52,137 nucleotides of DNA from Chloroflexota bacterium (GTDB taxonomy: Bacteria > Chloroflexota > Dehalococcoidia > Lucifugimonadales > Lucifugimonadaceae): NCBI GenBank assembly GCA_002721615.1, contig PBKW01000023.1, forward strand, positions 1 to 52,137. Reading direction: 5' to 3'. Below the pieces are notes generated by a model, which saw nothing but the letters and a program-made list of their open reading frames with translations, was not told the DNA's origin and ran no database searches. Shown here piece after piece: positions 44,179 to 51,783 of this stretch. Every line of letters begins with the position of its first letter. Positions within the stretch are counted from its first letter, which is position 1. Made by a program: the position numbers and the translations under genes.

Positions 44179-45078
44179 ATGAATATTAAAATAGAAAATG
44201 AAAATATTACTGCAGTATTTTCTCCTCTTGCTGGAGCATCTTTAAGATCATTATCAGTTAGAAAAAATAAGGAAAAATATGATATTATTTCAAATTTTGA
44301 AGATGAGTTGTCCCCAAATAAATTACCTTTAGGTTCTGGTTCTTTTATTATGGCTCCTTGGGTGAATAGAATAAAATCCGGAATACTTGAAACAGATAAA
44401 GGATTTACTCAACTTCCAAAAGATACTTTTTTTAAGGATCATGTTAATGCAATTCATGGGATTGTATTTAATAAAGACTGGACTATTGATTTTCATGAAG
44501 AAAATCAATTTCAATGTTCTATTGATTTAACCAGTCCTTGGCCATTTAAAGCTAAAATTGTGATGAAAGCTTTTTTTCAAGATAATGCTCTTATTCAAGA
44601 ATTAAAAGGATATAATCAAGATGAAATTACTATGCCAATAGGAATGGGCTGGCATCCTTGGTTTAAAAGAATTCTAAAAAATGAGCAAGCAATTCTGAAG
44701 ATTAATGCTAAAAGTATGTGGGAACTTGATGATAAAGGAATTCCAACAGGAATTTTAATTGAGGATAATGAAATTTTAAATAAACTAAGAACAGGTTTGA
44801 TTCCAGAAATTGATGAATTAAATAAATGTTGTTTGAAAGTGAATCCTAATGATCAGATTTCATACAAATGGCCTGAGCTTGAATTGTTTATTGAATCTTC
44901 TGAAGATCTAGGTCATATAATGTTATATAGCCCCAAGGATTCAGTTTGTGTAGAACCTCAAACCACTACTGTGAATGCTTTCCAAATGTCAAATTCTGGT
45001 ATATCAGGAACAGGAGTAAAATATCTGGGAAAAGGTGAAAGTTTTACTGTTTCTACAAAATGGAGTATTGATTTTTAG
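44179..45078 (+). CDS. Aldose 1-epimerase (GalM-like)
   Basis: Mutarotase-fold protein of 299 residues. Catalytic motifs are IHGIVFNKDW (His), GMGWHPWFKR (His) and the base Glu in VEPQTTTVNAF. Catalyses the interconversion of alpha and beta anomers of sugars. The start is ATG at 44179, and the gene is divergent from the HpaI aldolase across 74 bp. A small DUF1232 gene follows in the same direction. Confidence 0.85.
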   Translation: MNIKIENENITAVFSPLAGASLRSLSVRKNKEKYDIISNFEDELSPNKLPLGSGSFIMAPWVNRIKSGILETDKGFTQLPKDTFFKDHVNAIHGIVFNKDWTIDFHEENQFQCSIDLTSPWPFKAKIVMKAFFQDNALIQELKGYNQDEITMPIGMGWHPWFKRILKNEQAILKINAKSMWELDDKGIPTGILIEDNEILNKLRTGLIPEIDELNKCCLKVNPNDQISYKWPELELFIESSEDLGHIMLYSPKDSVCVEPQTTTVNAFQMSNSGISGTGVKYLGKGESFTVSTKWSIDF

Positions 45079-45098
45079 TTTTTGATTTAGGAGTTTCA

Positions 45099-45431
45099 TT
45101 GTTTTTTGCTAATTTATTTAGACTAATAAGAAATATATTTCTTTTTTTACCTACAATTCCTTTGGTATTAAGAGGACTTTTTTCTAAACAGGTTCCGTTC
45201 CGTTTAAAATTGATACCATTATTAGGGTTTTTTTATTTTTTTTCTCCTTTGTCTAGAATATTTAGTGGTGTTTTAGATGATGTTTTTATTTTTTTCCTTT
45301 TACTTAGTTTATTTGCTTCAAAAACTAGAAGTTATTTTGAAACAAAAGAAACTTCTGAAAACCACAAAAGTGAAAAAGAAAAAAATAAAACTATTGAAGG
45401 TGAATATAGTTATAAAGATGATAACGACTAA
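45099..45431 (+). CDS. DUF1232/YkvA-like membrane protein
   Basis: Membrane protein with about two to three hydrophobic stretches and the segment VPFRLKLIPLLGFFYFFSPL, then DDVFIFFLLLSLF, which matches the pattern of the DUF1232 (YkvA) family. The C-terminal 30 residues are Lys/Glu-rich. The start is TTG at 45099 after a GGAG site. The stop codon is part of the left arm of the downstream hairpin. Function of the family is not known to me. Confidence 0.72.
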   Translation: MFFANLFRLIRNIFLFLPTIPLVLRGLFSKQVPFRLKLIPLLGFFYFFSPLSRIFSGVLDDVFIFFLLLSLFASKTRSYFETKETSENHKSEKEKNKTIEGEYSYKDDND

Positions 45432-45458
45432 AGATATATATTATACCTTTAGTCGTTA
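45422..45458. terminator. Perfect 12-bp inverted repeat, probable bidirectional terminator
   Basis: TAACGACTAAAG at 45422-45433 and its exact inverse complement CTTTAGTCGTTA at 45447-45458 surround a 13-base AT-only-plus-one-C loop. The hairpin lies between the convergent ends of the DUF1232 gene and glnA and contains the stop codon of the former. There is no clear T-tract on either strand, so it may work as a bidirectional or Rho-assisted terminator. Confidence 0.6.
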
Positions 45459-45466
45459 GATTATTG

Positions 45467-46915
45467 TTAAGCGTTGAAAGTTAAAAAGTATTCCCAAGGA
45501 TGAGGTCTTGTTCTAACTTCATCAACTTCTGTTTCTCTTTTGTAAGATATCCATGCTTCTAATAAATCAGGAGTGAATACATCTCCCTTTAATAAAAAGT
45601 CATGGTCTTCTTCAAGTGCATCTAAAGAACTTTCAATACTTCCAGGAACTTGTTTTAATTTTTTCTGTTCTTCATCAGATAGTTCAAAAAGATCTGATTC
45701 TAGAGGATCTCCTGGGTCATATCCATTTTCAATCCCATCTAATCCAGCCATTAACATTGCTGGAAATGCTAAATATGGATTACAGGTTGCATCAGAAGAT
45801 CTGAATTCAACTCTTTTTGCCTCTGGGTTTTGAAAATACATTGGTACTCTGCAAGCGGCACTTCTATTTCTAGCTGAAAGAGCTAGAATTGTGGGTGCTT
45901 CGAATCCTGGAACTAATCTTTTGTAACTGTTAGATGTAGGTGCACATAATCCCATCAGAGCTTTTCCATGTTTAATAAGTCCTCCAATATAATTTAATGC
46001 TAATTTACTTAAACCAGCATATTCAGTTCCAGAAAATAACGGTTTTCCATTCTTCCAAATGCTTTGATGTGTATGCATTCCAGTTCCATTATCGTTAAAT
46101 AATGGTTTTGGCATAAAAGTAGCTACTTTTCCCCATTCTTGAGCAACATTTTTGACGACATATTTATATTTCATTACTTTGTCAGCCATTGAGAGTAGAG
46201 AATCAAATCTTAGATCTATCTCTCCTTGTCCTCCTGTTGCTACTTCATGATGATGCTTTTCTATTTCGATTCCAAATGTTTCTATCATCACTCTAACCAT
46301 TTCACTTCTCATGTCATGTTGAGTATCTATTGGTGAAGCAGGGAAATATCCACCTTTATAACCAGGTCTTTGTCCAATATTTGGGGTCTCTTCATCAATC
46401 ATATATTTTGATCCAGAGTTCCAAATTCCTTCGTCAGAATCTACTTTAAAATATGCTTCATTTGCATTTTGGAAAAATTGTACAGAATCAAAAACAAAGA
46501 ATTCTAATTCAGGCCCCCAATATGATACATCTCCAACACCTGATGATTTCAAGTAATTTTCTGCTTTGATTGTAACGTATCGTGGATCTCGAGAGTAATT
46601 AGAACTTGTTAAAGGATCCCTTATGTCAGCTATTACCGTAACAGTTTTTTCTTGAAATGGATCTAAAGATACTGTTTCTGCATGTGGTAATAATAGCATA
46701 TCTGATTCATCAATAGTCTGAAATCCTCTCACACTTGAACCATCAAAACCTGTCCCTTTAGTAAACAAATTATCATCTACCTCAGATTTAGGAAGTGCAA
46801 CATGTTGCCATGTACCTGGAACATCAATGAATTTAATGTCTAATATATCACAATCATTATCCTCCATTAATTTTATAACAGGGGCACTGATATTTTTATT
46901 TTCACCTTTTGGCAT
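45467..46915 (-). CDS. glnA: Glutamine synthetase type I
   Basis: Joins ammonia and glutamate, the main nitrogen entry point. Main signatures are FDGSSVRGFQTIDESDM, YWGPELEFFVFD, EIEKHHHEVATGGQGEID, the ATP site FNDNGTGMHTHQSIWKNG and VPGFEAPTILALSARNRSA. Length 482 is normal for type I. The site that carries the adenylylated Tyr in the beta subgroup (NLYDLP-like) is here ESDLFELSDEE with Phe410, so control by adenylylation at that Tyr is unlikely. An AAGGAG site precedes the ATG at 46915. Divergent from panE across 112 bp with repeats. Confidence 0.95.
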   Translation of the reverse strand: MPKGENKNISAPVIKLMEDNDCDILDIKFIDVPGTWQHVALPKSEVDDNLFTKGTGFDGSSVRGFQTIDESDMLLLPHAETVSLDPFQEKTVTVIADIRDPLTSSNYSRDPRYVTIKAENYLKSSGVGDVSYWGPELEFFVFDSVQFFQNANEAYFKVDSDEGIWNSGSKYMIDEETPNIGQRPGYKGGYFPASPIDTQHDMRSEMVRVMIETFGIEIEKHHHEVATGGQGEIDLRFDSLLSMADKVMKYKYVVKNVAQEWGKVATFMPKPLFNDNGTGMHTHQSIWKNGKPLFSGTEYAGLSKLALNYIGGLIKHGKALMGLCAPTSNSYKRLVPGFEAPTILALSARNRSAACRVPMYFQNPEAKRVEFRSSDATCNPYLAFPAMLMAGLDGIENGYDPGDPLESDLFELSDEEQKKLKQVPGSIESSLDALEEDHDFLLKGDVFTPDLLEAWISYKRETEVDEVRTRPHPWEYFLTFNA

Positions 46916-46937
46916 ATTTTCTCCTTATAATAATTCT

Positions 46938-46969
46938 ATATTACATTGAATGATTGATTCATATTACAT
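46938..46969. promoter_or_regulatory. Repeats in glnA-panE intergenic region, candidate operator
   Basis: The nonamer ATATTACAT occurs at 46938 and again at 46961, 23 bp apart, about two helix turns. Between the copies lies TGAATGATTGATTCA, whose 5-base ends are inverse complements. The spot is 20-50 bp upstream of glnA, where a nitrogen or other regulator could bind. No regulator gene is in the window. Confidence 0.3.
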
Positions 46970-47027
46970 CTAAATTGTTTCCAAATTATTTCTTTTTTTT
47001 TATATTATTAACATTTAAGGAGTCAAT

Positions 47028-48074
47028 ATGTTGAAAAAAATATTAATTTTAGGTTCAGGTGCTATAGGAAGTGTAATAGGAGGAATGTTGACTAGATCTG
47101 GCCATAATGTGATTTTAGCTGATCAGTGGTCCAATCATGTAGATGTAATGAAAAATAATGGTTTGAATATAAAAAAATATGATGGAAAAATTTTTTCTGT
47201 AGACGTTAAGGCAATACATATACATGAACTTCAAGCTCAAGAAAAATTTGATTTAATAATTTTGTCGGTAAAATCATACGATACTGCTTGGGCTACCCAA
47301 ATGGGGTTAGAATATTTATCAGATGAAGGAGTAATAGTTGTGGCACAAAATGGTATTAATGATCCTAGAGTAGCAGAAATAGCATCTTCAGAAAAAGTTA
47401 TAGGTTGTGTTGTTATTATAGGTGCTGCATTAGAAGAACCTGGAATAGTAAAATGGACAGGAGCGCCAGGAGACAACATTGGTTTTAAGATTGGTGAACT
47501 AGATGGTTCTAATTCAGTCAGAATTTCTCAAATAGCTGAATTGTTAAGTGATGTTTGTCCCACTCAATCTACAAATAATTTATGGGGTGAAAGATGGGCT
47601 AAATTAGCAACTAATTGTATGGCTAATCCATTAGCTGGAATTAGTGGTTTAGGTTCAGGAGAATTGGGTATGAACCAAAAAGCTAGAAAAATCATGATAA
47701 ATATTGCTTCTGAAGTTGTGAAAGTTGCATTATCTCAAAACGTAAGTGTAGAAAAAATTGGTTCTGCTAATCCAGAGGCTTATTTGAATCCTAATCATGG
47801 ACATAATTTAGAGGAAATTGAAGCTCATATGATAGAAAGAGCAGAAAATTTTACTGGAGGTAAACCTTCTTTACTTCAAGATGTTTTAAAGAAAAGACGA
47901 ACAGAAGTAGAATTCTTAAATGGACTTGTTTCTGAATTAGGTAAAAAAGAATCTGTGAGTACCCCTTTCAATAATAAAATAATTTCTATTCTTCATAGTG
48001 TTCCTGTAGGAGAGTTTGTTCCTAAAATTGAAAACTTGAATCTTTTTGATGAATTATTAGGAGAAGATCAATGA
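47028..48074 (+). CDS. panE: Ketopantoate reductase (2-dehydropantoate 2-reductase) family
   Basis: NADPH-dependent reductase of the ApbA/PanE family, converting ketopantoate to pantoate for CoA synthesis. The cofactor motif ILGSGAIGSVIGGML starts at residue 6. The helical domain has the catalytic Lys in GERWAKLATNCMANPLAG and the C-terminal substrate segment KPSLLQDVLKKRRTEVEFLN. The length of 348 is longer than E. coli PanE (303). AAGGAG lies 5 bases before the ATG. The end overlaps the metallophosphoesterase by 4 bp (ATGA). Other 2-keto acid substrates remain possible. Confidence 0.88.
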   Translation: MLKKILILGSGAIGSVIGGMLTRSGHNVILADQWSNHVDVMKNNGLNIKKYDGKIFSVDVKAIHIHELQAQEKFDLIILSVKSYDTAWATQMGLEYLSDEGVIVVAQNGINDPRVAEIASSEKVIGCVVIIGAALEEPGIVKWTGAPGDNIGFKIGELDGSNSVRISQIAELLSDVCPTQSTNNLWGERWAKLATNCMANPLAGISGLGSGELGMNQKARKIMINIASEVVKVALSQNVSVEKIGSANPEAYLNPNHGHNLEEIEAHMIERAENFTGGKPSLLQDVLKKRRTEVEFLNGLVSELGKKESVSTPFNNKIISILHSVPVGEFVPKIENLNLFDELLGEDQ

Positions 48075-48925
48075 GTTCTAACTTAAAGTTTTTACTTGCT
48101 ACTGATTCACAATTAGGAATGGCTGATAACTTTATTTCTAGAATTGATAGAAAAGAATTTGCCTATAAATGGATAAAAAATTCAGATAATGAAAATAATA
48201 TTGGTCTTGATAAAGAATTAGAAAACCTTAGGAAAATCATTTCTATTGCTAACAATCTGAAACCTGACTTTTTTATTATTACAGGAGATATGATTGATAA
48301 TATTCAGGATGATAATATTATAAAAAAGTTTCGTTTAGAATTGAATAAACTTAATAATGAAATAGATCTTTTTTTAGTTCCAGGAAATCATGATGTAGGA
48401 GAGAATCCTTTAGTTCCTTCCTCTTCAGCAATAAAAAAATATAAAACTTTTTTTGGGAATGATTATTATTCTTTCGAAAAAAAAGGTGTTTTATTCATTG
48501 TCATTAATAGCTCTTTATATATGAATCCAAGTGTTTTAGAGTCAAGGTTTTTGCAACAAAATGAATTCCTCAAAGATTTACTTAAATCTTATGATTCTAA
48601 TATTCCAATAATTTTTTTTACTCATCATCCTCCGTATTTGGGAGAGGTAATTAATATAGATTTTGATTCAGATTCTCAAAAAGAAAGTGAAGGGTATTGG
48701 GAATTTCCAAAAATTACCAGAGAAATTTTATTTGAAATTATAGAAGAAAAGAATGTTTTAGCTTTCTTAACTGGGCATTTACATCAAAACAAAAATGTTA
48801 AATTTAATAATGTAGATATTATTGTTACATCTTCTTTGGGCTTGCCTTTAGGATCTGATCCATCTGGATATAGAATAGTTGAGTTAAATGAAGGAGTGTT
48901 ACATCACTCTTTTTATACTTTATGA
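48071..48925 (+). CDS. Calcineurin-like metallophosphoesterase
   Basis: Two-metal phosphoesterase. The five blocks are present: the first Asp in LLATDSQLG, FIITGDMID, VPGNHDVGE, FFTHHPPYLG and LTGHLHQNK. Order and spacing are like CPPED1-type and other class III phosphoesterases, 284 residues, no signal peptide. Start ATG overlaps the panE stop, so translation is coupled. Substrate may be a nucleotide, phosphoprotein or sugar phosphate; not determinable here. Confidence 0.86.
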   Translation: MSSNLKFLLATDSQLGMADNFISRIDRKEFAYKWIKNSDNENNIGLDKELENLRKIISIANNLKPDFFIITGDMIDNIQDDNIIKKFRLELNKLNNEIDLFLVPGNHDVGENPLVPSSSAIKKYKTFFGNDYYSFEKKGVLFIVINSSLYMNPSVLESRFLQQNEFLKDLLKSYDSNIPIIFFTHHPPYLGEVINIDFDSDSQKESEGYWEFPKITREILFEIIEEKNVLAFLTGHLHQNKNVKFNNVDIIVTSSLGLPLGSDPSGYRIVELNEGVLHHSFYTL

Positions 48926-49117
48926 TAAAAATTTTGATTAAATATATCAAAGGCCGGTGGGGATCCAGAAAAATAATATTCTTTTTCCCCTTACATATTT
49001 TTTAAAAAAATTAGAATAATAAAAAGTCATAATAAACAATAAGTTAATATTTAGTAGAGCAATAATAAATTAGAAGTTCGAAATTTCATATTAACCTATG
49101 TCACAAAGGAGTAAGTA

Positions 49118-50116
49118 TTGAAAAACACAAAGATTGTTTTAGCTAAAAGGCCTATTGGATTACCTAAATTAAATGATTTTCAAATTATTCAGAATGATAT
49201 AGATCTTGTTAAAGATAATCAGGTTAGTGTTAGCACTATGTATTTATCTTTAGATCCATATATGAGAGGTAGAATGTCACCTAGTAAATCATATACAAAA
49301 AATTTAGAAATAGGTGAAGTGATGACTGGTGAAATAATTGGAATTGTTAATGAATCAAAAGTAAAAAATTTTCCTAAAGGATCAATTGTATTAAGTAAGG
49401 CTGGTTGGCAGTCTAATCCAGTAGTAAATGAAGATCAACTTTCATTAGTAGATTCTAGAATAGACCCTGTTTCTCTAGCTCTTGGATCTCTTGGGATGCC
49501 AGGTTTAACTGCTTATTTTGGTTTGACAAAATTAGGAAATCCAAAGTCTGGTGAGACTGTAGTAGTATCTGCCGGCTCAGGGGCAGTGGGTGCTACTGTT
49601 GGACAAATTGCAAAAAGTATGGGTTGCAGAGTAATAGGAATTGCTGGTTCTAATGAAAAAATTAATTATATGACTGAAAATTTAGGTTTTGATGAAGGAA
49701 TAAATTATAAAGATTCTGATTGGACTGAAAAATTCAAAATATCATGCGATCAAGGAGTAGATATTTATTTTGATAATGTAGGAGGACCTATTAGTGATTG
49801 TGTAATAGAAGAAATAAATGATTTTGCTAGAGTAATTGTATGTGGTCAAATATCTCAATACAATAATTTTGAGCCTGAGCTTGGCCCTAGAAATATGCAT
49901 AAATTTTTAATAAAACAAGCTAAATTAGAAGGCTTTATAGTTTTCAGATGGGAGGACCAGTATAAAGATGGCCTAGAGTCATTACTTGATCTTAAGGAAA
50001 GAGGATTTCTAAAATACAAGGAAACTATCGTAGAGGGAATAGAAAAGGCTCCAGAAACATTTTTAAAATTATTTTCAGGAGACAACTTAGGAAAATTATT
50101 GATAAAGGTTAATTAA
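49118..50116 (+). CDS. NADP-dependent medium-chain oxidoreductase (CurA/PTGR-like)
   Basis: Medium-chain reductase without zinc sites, of the leukotriene B4 dehydrogenase/CurA type. STMYLSLDPYMRGRMS is the family signature. The cofactor site is VVSAGSGAVGATVGQIAKSM and the substrate loop contains YFDNVGGP. It probably reduces double bonds of enones using NADPH. Start is TTG at 49118 after AAAGGAG. The stop is 1 bp from that of the convergent HpaI-like gene. The 192 bp before it hold only AT-rich DNA and one GC-rich block near 48951-48966. Confidence 0.88.
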   Translation: MKNTKIVLAKRPIGLPKLNDFQIIQNDIDLVKDNQVSVSTMYLSLDPYMRGRMSPSKSYTKNLEIGEVMTGEIIGIVNESKVKNFPKGSIVLSKAGWQSNPVVNEDQLSLVDSRIDPVSLALGSLGMPGLTAYFGLTKLGNPKSGETVVVSAGSGAVGATVGQIAKSMGCRVIGIAGSNEKINYMTENLGFDEGINYKDSDWTEKFKISCDQGVDIYFDNVGGPISDCVIEEINDFARVIVCGQISQYNNFEPELGPRNMHKFLIKQAKLEGFIVFRWEDQYKDGLESLLDLKERGFLKYKETIVEGIEKAPETFLKLFSGDNLGKLLIKVN

Positions 50117-50117
50117 A

Positions 50118-51011
50118 TCAATATGGCATAGTTCTATTTGTTAACCTTCTTCCCTCATCAGCATATTCTTTGCTATCAGCACCTGTAATTTTTACGTTAA
50201 GTTCTTCAATAATATATTTTATTCTTTGCTTATCATTCATTTCAGGATCTATCCAAGAGGAATAAAAGAAAACTCCAGATTTTTCGCATGCTGATTTTAC
50301 TATATTTCTTGCTTCATCCATTTCTTTTGGATAAGGAGGATCGTGAGCATCTGGAAGACCAAAAGACATTCCCATATCTCCAGGTCCCCATTCTGCAAAA
50401 CTTATACCTGGTACACCTGCTATCTGGTCTGCTTTTTCTAAGCAGTGTCTGTCTTCAATTTTTAATCCTAATAAAAGTTCTCCTTCAGGATTTAATGGCC
50501 AAGGATCAGCTTTTTTAACGTATTCTGCTGGTGAAAGGTTCCAGATATCTGCTGGTTCTCTTTGTCCACCTGCTCCTCTCATTCCTTCAGGAATACCTTT
50601 ATCCAAACCTAAAGTTTGGAAAGGGTACCTACATATTGATACGAATGCTTTTACTGCTTCAGGACTTCTAGTATGTGTGTTTAAAATCCCATGTACTCCG
50701 GTACTTAGCACGTGCCTAGCTTGCCATGCATTAGCTAAAACTTCATTAACAGTAGTGCAGTTTGATGGTAGAGTGGTGACTACAGTTGGAGTTTGATGAC
50801 CACTTAAGGTTGGCCCACCATCTACTAGGCCTTTCATGAATGAGCGTAATCCTATGATATCGAATGCGTGATGTTCAAAATCAACAATGATCATATCTGC
50901 ATAAGTTTTCGACATTTTTTTCCCATTTTCATAATCCAATCCAGGGGTATGGGTAATATAAACAGGTTGTCCTTGATCTAGTAATTCAATTGCTTTATTT
51001 ATTCTTGCCAT
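50118..51011 (-). CDS. HpcH/HpaI-like aldolase family protein, copy B
   Basis: Paralog of the protein at 35613-36500, with near-identical blocks MARINKAIELL, KGLVDGGPT and ADPWPLNPEGELLLGLKIE. Probable site residues are His47 (DFEHHAFD), Glu186 and Asp212 (EWGPGDMGMS). The start ATG at 51011 follows AGGAG inside the 3' end of the upstream lipoprotein gene (17-bp overlap). The C-terminal part has SACEKSGVFFYSSWIDPEM, different from copy A. An aldolase or lyase of hydroxy-keto acids is likely, but the substrate is open. Confidence 0.84.
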   Translation of the reverse strand: MARINKAIELLDQGQPVYITHTPGLDYENGKKMSKTYADMIIVDFEHHAFDIIGLRSFMKGLVDGGPTLSGHQTPTVVTTLPSNCTTVNEVLANAWQARHVLSTGVHGILNTHTRSPEAVKAFVSICRYPFQTLGLDKGIPEGMRGAGGQREPADIWNLSPAEYVKKADPWPLNPEGELLLGLKIEDRHCLEKADQIAGVPGISFAEWGPGDMGMSFGLPDAHDPPYPKEMDEARNIVKSACEKSGVFFYSSWIDPEMNDKQRIKYIIEELNVKITGADSKEYADEGRRLTNRTMPY

Positions 51012-51702
51012 AATTCTCCTTCAATTTGGTGATTATTTCTTCTATAGCTTCTATTAGAGCAGTTGAATCTTCACCTCTTAGAGGTTCAGCCATAATGACT
51101 AGATTCCCTTCAATAATAAATTCTCTATAAAGTGGTTCTCTTCTAGGACATTCTGCCTCAGGAGGGTCAAAAATTTCCTGTGAAGTATCACTTAAACTAT
51201 ATAAATTCTTCAATGTCCCAGAATTTTGGTCAAATATTGTATTATTTTTTTGAAAAAAGAATGTTTTATCCATATTTTCAAAATTAATATTTAATTTATA
51301 AGGGGTTTGATATTCTGCAAAACCTCTACATGTAGTTTTTTCAACTTTTTCTCCATATGCTTTTATTCCATCTATTGGTTCAATATATTCTGTTTGATCG
51401 GACCCTGATATTTTTCCATAATTTTTTGCATCATCAGAATTCTGGTACATGATTATTGCCACTTCTCTTCCTTGATGGAATCCCCATTTTGCATCAGTGG
51501 CATTAGGAAATTCAGTTGAAAAACCTTTTTTCATTTTCCAACCTATTTTTACTACATCATTTAAATTGTAGATATTTTTAGAGTTGTTATTCAATTCTGA
51601 TTCTTTAGAAGAATTAGATGAACAAGATATTAAAGAAATTGATAACATTAAAAAAAGAATTAGAGGTAGAGAAATGTTAGTTTTAATGTTTCTTGGATTC
51701 AT
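50995..51702 (-). CDS. Lipoprotein, family member B of a pair
   Basis: Signal peptide ending in the lipobox LISC (Cys27), then a Ser/Asn-rich linker and a domain of about 180 residues. KIGWKMKKGF, DAKWGFHQGREVAIIMYQNS and IIEGNLVIMAEPLRG align with segments of the lipoprotein at 26621-27208. Two Cys (KTTCRGF; EAECPRRE) may form a disulfide. Not identified as a known binding protein. Starts at ATG 51702 without a clear ribosome site. Confidence 0.74.
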   Translation of the reverse strand: MNPRNIKTNISLPLILFLMLSISLISCSSNSSKESELNNNSKNIYNLNDVVKIGWKMKKGFSTEFPNATDAKWGFHQGREVAIIMYQNSDDAKNYGKISGSDQTEYIEPIDGIKAYGEKVEKTTCRGFAEYQTPYKLNINFENMDKTFFFQKNNTIFDQNSGTLKNLYSLSDTSQEIFDPPEAECPRREPLYREFIIEGNLVIMAEPLRGEDSTALIEAIEEIITKLKENYGKNK

Positions 51703-51783
51703 GAAAAAGAAAAATTTAGATATATTTTATAATAATACGAGATTCTATCATAATAAAAGTATAAATATTCTTTGGAGGATTTT

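Noticed and set aside
48951-48995. Strong intrinsic terminator after the metallophosphoesterase
   Set aside because: GGGG and CCCC arms are separated by mismatched bases and the T-run is not adjacent to the stem, so I list the region only as a weak observation.
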